Assembly (NCBI RefSeq): GCF_028290625.1
Contig: NZ_JAQGJM010000014.1
Location: 1 to 64,000, forward strand
From: Devosia sp.
Lineage (GTDB): Bacteria > Pseudomonadota > Alphaproteobacteria > Rhizobiales > Devosiaceae
Direction: 5' to 3'
Length of the DNA stretch: 64,000 nucleotides
Part shown: piece by piece, positions 50,445-59,470 of the stretch
How the letters are laid out: every line of letters starts with the position of its first letter
How positions within the stretch are numbered: position 1 is the first letter of the stretch
Translations under genes and position numbers: made by a program
The notes under the pieces: generated by a model
What the model saw: only the letters and a program-made list of their open reading frames with translations
Databases searched by the model: none
What the model was told of the DNA's origin: nothing

Positions 50445-52451
50445 GTGGAAACGCGCATGGAAACCGCCGCATCGGATCGCCTGGAAACAACCACGAGCAT
50501 TGCCATAACCATGCTCGGGCCCCTGACCCTATTGCGCGGCGGCGTCGCCGCCGACCTGCCCGCTTCACGCAAGACCCGCGCGCTGCTCGCCTATCTGGCG
50601 TTGTCGCCTCGCCCGGTTAGCCGCAGTCATCTCTGCGAACTGTTGTGGGAGGTGCCCAATGATCCGCGCGGAGAATTGCGCTGGTGCCTGAGCAAGCTGC
50701 GTGGGCTGCTCGACGAGCCAGGGCATGTGCGCGTGCGGACGGCGGAGGATCGAGTCTGGCTGGATATGGCGGGGTGCAGCCTTGATGTGGCCGCGCTTGG
50801 AGCACTATCCGAAACAACAGCGCAACGTCCCGCTCAGGAGGTGATCGAGCTATGGGCCGGCGAGTTTCTCGACGGCCTGGCGCTCGATCGCAGCCCCGGC
50901 TTCCAGGCCTGGCTGACCGGCCAAAGGCGGCATTGGCGCCGGGCCCATATCAGCCTGCTGGAACGGGCCATCGCGGAACCCAGCCGGCCCGCATCCCACC
51001 GGCTGGCCCTGATCGAGCGCTGGGTGGCGCTCTCGCCATTCGACGAGCGTGCGCATGTCCTGCTGCTTGCGCACCTCCGGCAGTCCGGTACGCCCGACGC
51101 GGCCGAGGCCCATTTGCGCACGACGGTGAATGTACTTGAAGCAGAGGGGCTTGATACCAGCCGGCTGCGGACCGCCTGGCGGGACATGCAAGGCACGGTT
51201 GTTGCCTCGATAGCCGATGCAGACCCGTCCCCCAAAGAGACCCTAACGATCGAACAGATCGGCCGGCGCCACCGTGCCTCGCTCGCCATCATGCCTTTCG
51301 TCCAACGTACCCACCACGGCCCGCCCGGAGGCGGGCTGGCGGATGGTTTGACCCAGGACATCATCACCCGGCTGGCGCGGCTGCGCAGCCTGTTCGTGAT
51401 CGCACGAGGATCGGTTTACGCCCTGGCGGAAAGCGGGCTGGGACCGATCGAAGCCGCTCAAAAGCTCAACGTGGACTATGTCACCAGTGGCGCGATCGAG
51501 GTTCGGTCCGACAGCTTGAGCCTGACGATCGAGCTGATCGAGGTTCGCTCTGGACGGATTGTGTGGAGCGAACGCTTCGAGCGGGTCGCTCGCGACGCGC
51601 TGGCGGTGCTGGACGAGGTCGGCAACCAAATCGTCGCCTCGATAGCCAGCGAAATCGAAACCGTGGAGCGCAATCTGGCAATCCTCAAGCCGCCCAGCTC
51701 ACTCAACGCCTGGGAGGCCTATCACCGCGGTCTTTGGCATATGTATCGCTTCACCAAGACCGAGAACGAGACCGCACGGCATTTCTTCCAGCAGTCGGTC
51801 GGGCTCGACCCCACCTTTGCGCGCGCCTATGCCGGCCTTTCGTTCACGCATTGGCAGAGCGGCTTCCAGCACTGGGGCGACCGGGCCGAGGACCGCGACC
51901 AGGCCTATGCCGCTGCCGGCGAGGCGATGATTGCCGATGATCATGATCCCGCGGCGCATTGGGCCATGGGGCGGGCCCTCTGGATGCGCGGCCAGGAGGA
52001 TCAGTCGCTGGTCGAGCTGGAACAGGCAATCGATCTCAGCCCCAATTTTGCCCTGGGCCATTACGCCTTGTCATTCGTACTGTCGCAATCGGGCGATCCG
52101 CAGGCCGCGATTTCGGCAGCGGATCACTCCCGCCAGCTCAGCCCGTTCGATCCGCTGCTCTTCGGCATGCTCGGCGCCCGCGCCATGGCTCATGTCCGCC
52201 TGGGTCAGTTCGAAGAAGCGGCACAATGGGCGCTCAAAGCTGCTGCCCGGCCGAACGCCCACCCCACCATCATGGCCATTGCGGCGCATTGCCTGGCCCT
52301 TGCCGGCCGACTCCCAGAGGCGCGGGTTATCATGGCGGGGATACACGCGACCTTGCCCAGCTACAGCATCGCCGATTTCCTCGACACGTTCCGGTTCTCC
52401 GCTGATGCTGAAGCCGAGTTCCGCCGCGCCGCCAGATTGATATCTGGATAG
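50445..52451 (+). CDS. SARP/BTAD-type regulator with TolB-like and TPR domains
   Basis: The protein has 668 residues from the GTG at 50445, with GGGAG 5 nt upstream. Alternative starts are a GTG at 50433 and an ATG at 50457. An OmpR-like winged helix (about 15-95: ITMLGPLTLLRGG to VRTAEDRVWLD) leads into a BTAD-type helical domain (to about 245). A TolB-N-like segment follows (SLAIMPFVQ, then GLADGLTQDIITRLARL, about 270-405), and TPR repeats fill the C-terminal third. It is a cytoplasmic one-component activator, divergent from the synthase/decarboxylase pair and thus its probable regulator. Confidence 0.85.
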   Translation: METRMETAASDRLETTTSIAITMLGPLTLLRGGVAADLPASRKTRALLAYLALSPRPVSRSHLCELLWEVPNDPRGELRWCLSKLRGLLDEPGHVRVRTAEDRVWLDMAGCSLDVAALGALSETTAQRPAQEVIELWAGEFLDGLALDRSPGFQAWLTGQRRHWRRAHISLLERAIAEPSRPASHRLALIERWVALSPFDERAHVLLLAHLRQSGTPDAAEAHLRTTVNVLEAEGLDTSRLRTAWRDMQGTVVASIADADPSPKETLTIEQIGRRHRASLAIMPFVQRTHHGPPGGGLADGLTQDIITRLARLRSLFVIARGSVYALAESGLGPIEAAQKLNVDYVTSGAIEVRSDSLSLTIELIEVRSGRIVWSERFERVARDALAVLDEVGNQIVASIASEIETVERNLAILKPPSSLNAWEAYHRGLWHMYRFTKTENETARHFFQQSVGLDPTFARAYAGLSFTHWQSGFQHWGDRAEDRDQAYAAAGEAMIADDHDPAAHWAMGRALWMRGQEDQSLVELEQAIDLSPNFALGHYALSFVLSQSGDPQAAISAADHSRQLSPFDPLLFGMLGARAMAHVRLGQFEEAAQWALKAAARPNAHPTIMAIAAHCLALAGRLPEARVIMAGIHATLPSYSIADFLDTFRFSADAEAEFRRAARLISG

Positions 52452-52526
52452 GCGTGGGCCATCAAAGCGCTGCCAGGGAAGCGGACATTGCTTACCGCCA
52501 GGCCCCTTACGACCTAATCTGGTGCC

Positions 52527-52872
52527 TAAGGATATGCATGCTTACCGTCGAACTGTCGGATGTCCAATTTGGTGAGATCGACACCCTCGATGCATCGCGC
52601 GTTCACGGATATGGGTGGCGGGAACATCGTAGAGGTGCGCAGCAGCGCTGTGCCGCAATTAGCGCAGAAGTGTTGTCCTCCAGTGATCGCACGCCACCAG
52701 TATGTGCTTACGCCCTGCTCTCAGTGAGAAATCGTATGCGATCCGGGTCGACGTACCAGTGCAAGAAACCGGATCGAACGCACATCGAGCAATTGCACTC
52801 AACCACCTCGCCCAGGTCAGCATCGACCTCGAACCTCACTCTTCCGCAGTGACAGGAAACGGAAACAGGCAT
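52527..52872 (-). pseudogene. GFA-family (CENP-V/GFA domain) gene broken by a frameshift
   Basis: The first frame from the ATG at 52872 reads MPVSVSCHCGRVRFEVDADL, then ECNCSMCVRSGFLHW, and stops at 52708. In another frame the protein resumes at about 52710 with STYWWRAITGGQHFCANCG and VNARCIEGVDLTKLDI, ending at a TAG at 52527. Joined, the two parts give about 115 residues, the normal length of GFA-family zinc proteins (CxCG, CxxC and CxxCG cysteines all kept). One lost base near 52711-52720 explains the break. It may be a true pseudogene or a sequencing error. The family includes glutathione-dependent formaldehyde-activating enzyme. Confidence 0.75.
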
Positions 52873-52959
52873 CGCGTCGGCCTCTGTTAGCAAAGCAGCG
52901 TCAAAAGTAGCCCGTAGTTGGCAACTTCCGCAACGCGCCTCGGCGTATGAGCCGCATGT

Positions 52960-53934
52960 TCAATCAACGGTGAGAATGACATTGCCGCGTTTCCGGCCGG
53001 TATCGACGTAAGCGTGCGCCTCGGCCGCATGCTCCAGCGGATAGCTTCGATCGATAACCGGCCGATAGGCGCCCGTCGTGGCCATCTCGGCGAGATCGTG
53101 CAAATCCGCCGCGCTGATCTTGACGACGCCCGCAATAACCGACTTTCCACTTGCCTTGGAGGGACGGCCTATCCCCGCGACCTGCGCGAACGACCCGAGG
53201 ATGACGAGCAGACGTCCACCCGGCGCCAGCACGGGCTCGCACCGCGAAAAAGGCGCGGTTCCCGTGGTATCCACGATGACGTCCCAGCTTTCACCCGACA
53301 TGGCGAAATCCTCCAACGTGTAATCGATCGCCCTGCTGGCGCCGATCGAACGGACCAGTTCGAGATTGGCGGTGCTGGTGACGCCGGTGACTTCGGCGCC
53401 GAGGTGTTTTGCGATCTGGACGGCGGCAGTCCCGACGCCGCCCGACGCGCCAACAACGAGGACCTTATCGCCAGCCTTGATGCCGATCTTGTCTCGGAGC
53501 GAACCAAGCACGGTGGTGCCGCCGAACGAAAGCGCCGCCGCTTCCTCGAATGACAGATTGGCGGGCTTGAGCGCAACAAGACCATCCTCCGGCATTGTCC
53601 GGTATTCAGCGTGCGATCCAAAAGCTGCGCCCGGGAAGGCGAAGACTTCGTCGCCGGCCGCGAAACGCGTCACGGCACTTCCCACCGTCTCGACAACCCC
53701 TGCCAGTTCGGTGCCCAGGATCGGCTGCCGCGGGCCGAAAATTCCGAACACCAGCCGGCCCAGCAGACCAAAACCCTTGGGCATCTCAAGACTGCGCGCC
53801 CGCCAATCGCCTGATGTGACGCTCGTGGCGCGGATGCGAATGAGGATTTCGGTGTCGCGCGGCACCGGCTTGGCCACTTCGGCGAGGTGCACGACGTCTG
53901 GCGGGCCGTAGCTATTGTAGACCATGGCTTTCAT
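52960..53934 (-). CDS. Zinc-independent MDR/quinone-oxidoreductase-type NADP-dependent oxidoreductase
   Basis: The protein has 324 residues from the ATG at 53934 (AGGA upstream); the open frame extends 38 codons further with no family match. It opens MKAMVYNSYGPPDVVHLAEVAKPVP, has GTELAGVVETVG near 80 and the NADPH loop VLVVGASGGVGTAAVQIAKHLGAEVTGV near 150. No cysteine-rich zinc loop is seen, as in zeta-crystallin-type reductases. It would reduce quinones or enals. It is divergent from a LysR gene, its likely regulator. Confidence 0.9.
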   Translation of the reverse strand: MKAMVYNSYGPPDVVHLAEVAKPVPRDTEILIRIRATSVTSGDWRARSLEMPKGFGLLGRLVFGIFGPRQPILGTELAGVVETVGSAVTRFAAGDEVFAFPGAAFGSHAEYRTMPEDGLVALKPANLSFEEAAALSFGGTTVLGSLRDKIGIKAGDKVLVVGASGGVGTAAVQIAKHLGAEVTGVTSTANLELVRSIGASRAIDYTLEDFAMSGESWDVIVDTTGTAPFSRCEPVLAPGGRLLVILGSFAQVAGIGRPSKASGKSVIAGVVKISAADLHDLAEMATTGAYRPVIDRSYPLEHAAEAHAYVDTGRKRGNVILTVD

Positions 53935-54119
53935 TTTTTGTCCTGACTTCCGGGCCAAAGCCCAAGCGTTCCCTGCCGCGAGATTTCGCGTGGGGTGGAT
54001 ACAATCGAGATGTTTCAGTGTTGAATTTGGCTGCACGCTGCAGCACATGACGGACCTTCTACGCCTGTCCGAGCCATAGATAAATTGACGAGATGCGTCC
54101 TTCTGATATGCATTTGTGC

Positions 54120-55007
54120 ATGGATTGGCGATCAGTGAAATTCGACTGGAACCGGGCGCGGGCCTTCCTTGTCACCGCGGAGGAAGGCTCGCTATCGGCG
54201 GCGGCGCGGGCGCTCGGCATGGCCCAACCAACTCTGGGCCGTCAGGTCGATGCGTTGGAGGAAGAACTCGGCGTCATCCTGTTCGAACGGGTCGGGCGTG
54301 GCTTTGCCCTGACTCCCAGCGGCCTCGACTTGCTCGATCACGTCCGTGCCATGGGCGTTGCGGCCAGCCAGGTCTCCCTGGTTGCCGCCGGCCACTCCCA
54401 GTCGATCGAGGGTACAATCTGCATCGCGGCGAGCGAGACCCATGCGGCGATGCTGCTGCCGCCGGTCATCGCCAAGCTGCGGACCATGCATCCGGGCATT
54501 CATATCGAGATCGTCGCCTCGTCCAGCGCCAGCAATCTGCGGCGACGGGAGGCCGATATCGCGCTGCGCAACTTCGCCCCGACGGAGCCGGATCTTATCG
54601 CCAGGAAAATCCGTGACGTCCCGGCGCGCCTCTACGCCACGCCCGCCTATCTCGAAAGCATCGGCAATCCCAAGCTGCCTTACGACCTGCGGCATGCCGA
54701 TTTTATCAGCATCGATGGCACCGGGATGTTCCTCAAGGGGCTCAACGCCATGGGGCTCGGCCTGACCGAGCGCAATTTCCCCATCCTCACCGAAAACTAT
54801 CTGGTGATGTGGGAATATGTGAAACGCGGCATCGCCATCGGCATCCAGGATGGCAATATCGGCGACGCTGAGCCGTTGGTGCGACGGGTCCTACCGGACC
54901 TTGAGCCCTTGCTTTTTCCGATCTGGCTGGTCTCGCATCGCGAATTGAACACCAGCCGTCGCGTGCGACTGGTGTTCGACCTTTTGGCCAAGGAATTGGC
55001 TTCATAG
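54120..55007 (+). CDS. LysR-family transcriptional regulator
   Basis: The protein has about 295 residues. The start is uncertain: ATGs at 54093, 54108 and 54120 and a GTG at 54135 are in frame and none has a strong ribosome-binding site. The HTH (NRARAFLVTAEEGSLSAAARALGMAQPTLGRQVDALEEELG) is typical. The effector domain includes IEIVASSSASNLRRREADIALRNFAPTEPDLI. The lead sequence ATGCA-TTTG-TGCAT around 54108-54121 could be part of an operator. It is divergent from the MDR oxidoreductase gene. Confidence 0.88.
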   Translation: MDWRSVKFDWNRARAFLVTAEEGSLSAAARALGMAQPTLGRQVDALEEELGVILFERVGRGFALTPSGLDLLDHVRAMGVAASQVSLVAAGHSQSIEGTICIAASETHAAMLLPPVIAKLRTMHPGIHIEIVASSSASNLRRREADIALRNFAPTEPDLIARKIRDVPARLYATPAYLESIGNPKLPYDLRHADFISIDGTGMFLKGLNAMGLGLTERNFPILTENYLVMWEYVKRGIAIGIQDGNIGDAEPLVRRVLPDLEPLLFPIWLVSHRELNTSRRVRLVFDLLAKELAS

Positions 55008-55059
55008 GCTTTTGCCTGCCCACACCGCCGGTGTTCGCTGCCATCCATCACCTGGAAAC

Positions 55060-55944
55060 CTAAAGCTGCCGGTTTGATGGCGCCTGCTCAGCCATCCAAT
55101 CGCGGAATTTCCGCAATGCCGGGCGCGTATAGCGGCTGCGGGAATAAGCGATCTGGAAATGGTGCCCCGACATGGCGGTGATCGGCGAGATTTGCCGCAA
55201 CCGGTCTTGCGCCAGGTTGTCGGCGATGAATTCGAGTTCGGCCATGACAATGCCCAGCCCATGCTCGGCAGCGCTATAGGACATGCTGGAGCTTTCGAAC
55301 GACCAGCCTTGGTCGCGCGGTACATAGGGCAGGTCTGCCGCGAGGCACCAGGTCTGCCAGTCATCATGCCGGCGCAGGGTATGGATGATCGGATACTCGG
55401 ACAGTTTGGCCACATCGACCGACCCGAAAGCCGGCGAAACCACTGGGCACAAGGTGGTGGTGAACAGTGGCTCGACGATGAAATCGGACAGTTCGCCCTG
55501 CCGGTTGGTGCCCAGAACGATGGCATCGCCGCTGCTCATCGACGGTATATCGCCAGGGTTGAGGAACATGCAGGTCACCGAAATCTCGGGGTGACGGCGC
55601 GCCAGGTCGGGCAACCGGGGCGCAAGCCACTGCGAGCCGAACGATCGCGACAACCGCAGCACGAGGGAACTGCGCCCCGTCATGGCCTGTAGCGCCGTAT
55701 GCCCTTCCTCCAGCGCTGCGAGGGGGCCCCCAATTAGTCGTAGATAAACCCGGCCGAAGTCAGTGAGCGAAATCTGGCGTCCGACCCGTTGGAATAGCGG
55801 GGTCCCCACCTCCTGCTCGAGCTGGCGAATCTGCTGGCTAATGGCGGATTGCGTGACATTCAGCCCTTCCGCGGCACGCGAAAAGCTACCGAGACGGGCG
55901 GCCTCGGAGAAGGAGCGCAGCAGATGCAGGGGCGGTACACGCAT
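55060..55944 (-). CDS. LysR-family transcriptional regulator of the amidase/Dpp region
   Basis: The protein has 294 residues and a GcvA-like layout: RVPPLHLLRSFSEAARLGSFSRAAEGLNVTQSAISQQIRQLEQEVGTPLFQRVGRQISLTDFG at the start, and an effector domain with SFESSSMSYSAAEHGLGIVMAELEFI. It is divergent from the isochorismatase/Dpp operon across a 201-bp region. The palindrome at 55948-55968 lies directly before its start codon. It is the obvious candidate regulator of that operon. Confidence 0.92.
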   Translation of the reverse strand: MRVPPLHLLRSFSEAARLGSFSRAAEGLNVTQSAISQQIRQLEQEVGTPLFQRVGRQISLTDFGRVYLRLIGGPLAALEEGHTALQAMTGRSSLVLRLSRSFGSQWLAPRLPDLARRHPEISVTCMFLNPGDIPSMSSGDAIVLGTNRQGELSDFIVEPLFTTTLCPVVSPAFGSVDVAKLSEYPIIHTLRRHDDWQTWCLAADLPYVPRDQGWSFESSSMSYSAAEHGLGIVMAELEFIADNLAQDRLRQISPITAMSGHHFQIAYSRSRYTRPALRKFRDWMAEQAPSNRQL

Positions 55945-55947
55945 GCC

Positions 55948-55968
55948 TGCATTAGTAGCGCTAATGCA
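55948..55968. promoter_or_regulatory. Perfect 8-bp-arm palindrome, probable LysR operator
   Basis: TGCATTAG and CTAATGCA flank the 5-nt spacer TAGCG. The inner T-N11-A matches LysR-type sites. It begins 3 nt before the LysR start codon at 55944 and lies 20 bp from the candidate TTGACA promoter of the opposite operon, well placed for autorepression and divergent activation. Confidence 0.6.
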
Positions 55969-55987
55969 AACGCGTGAAAATACTCGT

Positions 55988-56016
55988 TTGACACTTATGT
56001 GCCGAAATTCTTAGCA
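55988..56016 (+). promoter_or_regulatory. Candidate promoter for the isochorismatase/Dpp operon
   Basis: TTGACA at 55988-55993, a 17-bp spacer, and TTAGCA at 56011-56016. The -35 is perfect and the -10 weak, which suits an activated promoter. The predicted leader is about 120 nt and ends with GGAGG before the ATG at 56146. Confidence 0.4.
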
Positions 56017-56145
56017 TCGCCAACAGTTGATGCAAAAATAGGCAACCACACTTTTCACACAGCTTCATTTTGCGTCAATGGGTGCGCTCTGCACACGCAA
56101 CGTACCTACGCCAGAACCAGAAACCGCAACACGGAGGTTTGACGA

Positions 56146-56856
56146 ATGGAATACGGATGGGAACCCTATCTGTCTGAGCGCGACAAAAAGCACAGTCAAT
56201 TGTGGGGCAAGAAGGAGCTCAACGGCTTTGGCGACAAGCCAGCGCTCCTGCTGATCGACATCTACTACTCGGTCTTGGGCCTTGATCGCGAAGACATTTT
56301 TGAATCCATGAAGACCTGGTCCAGCTCGACCGGCCTCGAAGGCTGGGCCGCGGTGGACAAGACCGCCGAACTGCTGGCCGTGGCGCGCGCCTCTGGCGTG
56401 CCGGTCATCCACGTCAAGGGCCTGCATAGCGGCGTCAACTCCTGGGGTCGCCGCAAGCGCAGCGCGCCGAAAATGCCGCAGGAAATGATCGAGAGGGGCT
56501 GGCAGATCGTCGACGAGGTCAAGCCACTTCCCGGCGAGCTGGTGATCGAAAAGGCCGCCCCCTCCGCCTTCCAGGGCACGCCCCTTGCCTTCCAGCTGCA
56601 GAGTCTAGGCATCGATACGCTGATCGTGTGCGGCGAAACCACCTCAGGCTGCGTGCGCGCATCGGTGGTTGATGGCGCCACAGCACGGTTCCGCATGGGC
56701 GTGGTCAAGGAATGCGTCTTCGACCGCACCGAGGCCTCGCACTACATCAACCTCTACGACATGCACCATAAATATGCCGACGTGGTCGATCTCGACATGG
56801 CCAAGAACTACCTGGCCAGCATGGCGGTCAGCGAGCCGATGCTGAAAGCCGGCTAA
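56146..56856 (+). CDS. Isochorismatase-family cysteine hydrolase (N-carbamoylsarcosine amidase-like)
   Basis: The protein has 236 residues. The catalytic triad is D38 in ALLLIDIYYSV, K136 in VIEKAAPSAF and C169 in TTSGCVRASVVDG. The long N-terminal lead MEYGWEPYLSERDKKHSQ is like that of the second family member at 63644 and of N-carbamoylsarcosine amidohydrolases. These enzymes hydrolyse amides or N-carbamoyl groups. It is the first gene of an operon carrying a peptide/opine-type ABC importer, so the substrate is probably an imported amide. Confidence 0.87.
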   Translation: MEYGWEPYLSERDKKHSQLWGKKELNGFGDKPALLLIDIYYSVLGLDREDIFESMKTWSSSTGLEGWAAVDKTAELLAVARASGVPVIHVKGLHSGVNSWGRRKRSAPKMPQEMIERGWQIVDEVKPLPGELVIEKAAPSAFQGTPLAFQLQSLGIDTLIVCGETTSGCVRASVVDGATARFRMGVVKECVFDRTEASHYINLYDMHHKYADVVDLDMAKNYLASMAVSEPMLKAG

Positions 56857-56954
56857 CCTGTCGATTGCGCGCCTGCGCGATCTTTGCGCAGGCGGTTCCT
56901 TCCGTTCATCGTCGCGGCCTCCTCCCCCCGATAGCCGCGCTCAGGGAGCTACCC

Positions 56955-58493
56955 ATGAAATTTTCGCGCAGATCCTGGCTCTCCGCCGCATTTCTCGCCG
57001 GCGCCGCGCTGCTTGGCACAAGTCTTGTCGCCTCACCCGCCTGGGCTCAGGACAAAACCCTGATCGTCCGCTTCTACGATGATCCGGCAGGCTTTGATCC
57101 GGCCACCATCTTCCGCATCGAGAACGAAAATATCGCCTTCAACATCTTCAGTGGCCTGACCAGTTATGACAGCGCCACCGGCAAAATCATTCCCGACCTG
57201 GCCGAGTCCTGGGAGACCCCTGACAATATCACCTGGACCTTCCACCTGCGCCATGGCGTGCAGTGGCAGAAGGACTATGGCGAATTCACCGCCGCCGACG
57301 TGCTCTACAGCTTCAACCGCGTCCTCGATCCGAAAACCGCTTCGCCCTACATCTCGGAGCTGACCGGGATCGAGAGCATGGAAGCCCCAGATCCGTACAC
57401 GGTCGTCATCAAGCTCAAGGCGGCCAATGGCGGGTTCCTGCATACCGTAGCGAACTACCACCAGGGCCAGATCGTCAAGAAAGAGGCGATCGAGGCGGCT
57501 GGCGATCAGGTGCGCTGGCAGCCGGTCGGCACCGGCCCCTACTATCTCGAAAGCATCGACGTGAACTCGCAGATCGTGCTGAAGCGGCACGAGGGCTATT
57601 ACAAGGGCCCCGCTCCCATTGCGACGCTGGACTTCAACATCATCAAGGATGATGCGACCGCCGCCATCGCCCTGCGCAATGGCGAGATCGATCTGCTGAT
57701 GCGCCAGAGCAAGGAAGAACAGTTGCAGACCCTCAAGGACGAGGGTTTCAAGATGAACCACGTCGACAATTATGCGGTGTCGCTCAAGGTGCTGAACCTG
57801 GAGGACCCGATCCTAAAAGACGTGAAGGTGCGGCAGGCGATCGCCTATGCCATCGACTATCCCTCGATTACCGCAGCCATCTCCCCGACACTGCAGACCC
57901 CGGCCTATTCGCTGCTGCTGCCCTGGATGGACGTCTATTCCGAGGCCGCACCGAAATACCAATACGACCCCGAAAAGGCCAAGGCACTGCTGGCCGAGGC
58001 CGGCTATCCCGATGGCTTCACGCTCAAGGTGCTGGGCACTTCGGCCCAAGGGGTCACTGAGCAGCAGCAATTCGAGATCGACTATCTCAGCCAGGTCGGC
58101 ATCAACATGGAGCTCGAGCTGGTCGATACGCCGACCTACAACCAGCGCCGCAATGCGGGTGACTTCATGATGTCCGGCCGGCTGCTGCCGGCAGTCAATC
58201 CGGACATGATCCTGTTCAGCTACCTGCACCCGGACAATACCGCGCCCAAGGGCTTGAACGGCGCCCGCTACAACAATCCTGAACTGACCAGCACGCTGGA
58301 ATCGGCGCGGGCCGAGGCTGATCCGGCAAAGCGGCTGGAGCTCTACGCCAAGGTTCAGGACACCGCCATGACTGACCTCGCCTACATCCCCGCCACGGCC
58401 AGCAACGTCTATTGGCCCAGCAAGCAGAACGTGACCGGCGTCGTCATCAACTACCTGGCGCAGGTCAATTTCTGGGGCGTCGACGTCGAGTAA
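56955..58493 (+). CDS. ABC importer binding protein, DppA/OppA family
   Basis: The protein has 512 residues from the ATG at 56955 (AGGGAG upstream); the extra 30 codons before it are not used. The signal region is KFSRRSWLSAAFLAGAALLG..AWA/QDKT, with an RR that could also allow Tat export. SBP_bac_5 features include FNIFSGLTSYDSATGKIIPDLAESWETPDNITWTFHLRHGVQWQ and YSFNRVLDPKTASPY. The family binds peptides, opines, nickel chelates or other amide-like compounds. Nearby amidases favour a small amide or carbamoyl compound. Confidence 0.9.
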   Translation: MKFSRRSWLSAAFLAGAALLGTSLVASPAWAQDKTLIVRFYDDPAGFDPATIFRIENENIAFNIFSGLTSYDSATGKIIPDLAESWETPDNITWTFHLRHGVQWQKDYGEFTAADVLYSFNRVLDPKTASPYISELTGIESMEAPDPYTVVIKLKAANGGFLHTVANYHQGQIVKKEAIEAAGDQVRWQPVGTGPYYLESIDVNSQIVLKRHEGYYKGPAPIATLDFNIIKDDATAAIALRNGEIDLLMRQSKEEQLQTLKDEGFKMNHVDNYAVSLKVLNLEDPILKDVKVRQAIAYAIDYPSITAAISPTLQTPAYSLLLPWMDVYSEAAPKYQYDPEKAKALLAEAGYPDGFTLKVLGTSAQGVTEQQQFEIDYLSQVGINMELELVDTPTYNQRRNAGDFMMSGRLLPAVNPDMILFSYLHPDNTAPKGLNGARYNNPELTSTLESARAEADPAKRLELYAKVQDTAMTDLAYIPATASNVYWPSKQNVTGVVINYLAQVNFWGVDVE

Positions 58494-58513
58494 TCGAAAA
58501 AGGATCCCCGGCC

Positions 58514-59461
58514 ATGTTGACCTATAGCTTCAAACGCCTCGCCCAGCTTTTCGTCACAATTCTGGGCGTCGTCACCCTGGTGTTCTTCACCATGCGGATG
58601 ATCCCCGGGGATCCTATCTCGGCCATGGCCGGGGACAACCTGTCGGGCGCCGCGCTCGACCAGATGCGCGAACAGATGGGGCTGACCGAGCCCCTTCTCC
58701 TCCAATATCTCAAATATCTCGGCAGCATTGCCATGCTCGACTTTGGCAACACCGTCACCACCAAGCTTCCCATCGTGCAGCTCATCCTTGGTGCTTTGCC
58801 GGTGACGGTGACCATCGCTGTCGGCACGATCCTGCTCACCGTTCTCATCTCTATACCGCTGGGCACGCTGGCTGCCTACATGGCTCACAAGGGCAACCGC
58901 GCGCTGGACAACATCATCACCGGCGCCGCCATGGTGCTGGACCTGATGCCGTCGTTCTGGACCTCGCTGGTCTGCCTGCTGGTATTCTCGCTGGTGCTCG
59001 GCTGGTTTCCCGCCAGCGGCATGGTTTCGCTCGACGATCCGGGCCAACTGCTCCGCCGTGTCACCCTGCCGATCGTGGTGCTGTCGATGGCGCAGATCGC
59101 CACCATGGCGCGCATCACTCGCACCTCGGTGCTGGAAGTGCTGAACGAAGACTATGTGCGCACCGCCCGTTCCATGGGCTGGTCCGAACTGCGGGTGCTG
59201 TTCCGTCACGCGCTCAAGAACGCCGCCCTGCCGATCGTGACCGTGGTGGGCCTGAGCTTCGGCAACCTGCTGAACGGCACCGTCATCGTCGAGTTCATCT
59301 TCACCCTGCCCGGCATCGGCAACCTCCTGGTGGGCGGCATCAACAGCCGTGACTACCAGATGGTGCAAACGCTGATCCTGTTTTACGCGATGATTTTCGT
59401 GGTCATCAACTTCGCCACCGACCTCATCTACCGCGTGTTCGACCCCCGCGTGCAGTTCTGA
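58514..59461 (+). CDS. ABC importer permease, DppB-like
   Basis: The protein has 315 residues from the ATG at 58514. Six spans are visible; the N-terminus LTYSFKRLAQLFVTILGVVTLVFFTMRMIPGDP is the family hallmark, and the EAA loop is EVLNEDYVRTARSMGWSELRVLFRHALKNAALPIVT near residue 215. It lies 20 bp after the binding-protein gene. Confidence 0.94.
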   Translation: MLTYSFKRLAQLFVTILGVVTLVFFTMRMIPGDPISAMAGDNLSGAALDQMREQMGLTEPLLLQYLKYLGSIAMLDFGNTVTTKLPIVQLILGALPVTVTIAVGTILLTVLISIPLGTLAAYMAHKGNRALDNIITGAAMVLDLMPSFWTSLVCLLVFSLVLGWFPASGMVSLDDPGQLLRRVTLPIVVLSMAQIATMARITRTSVLEVLNEDYVRTARSMGWSELRVLFRHALKNAALPIVTVVGLSFGNLLNGTVIVEFIFTLPGIGNLLVGGINSRDYQMVQTLILFYAMIFVVINFATDLIYRVFDPRVQF

Positions 59462-59470
59462 TCCGGAGCC

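Noticed and set aside
54108..54121. ATGCA-TTTG-TGCAT palindrome at the start of the LysR gene
   Set aside because: It is short, overlaps one of several possible start codons and lacks the T-N11-A spacing of the other LysR sites here, so it is mentioned only in the gene entry.
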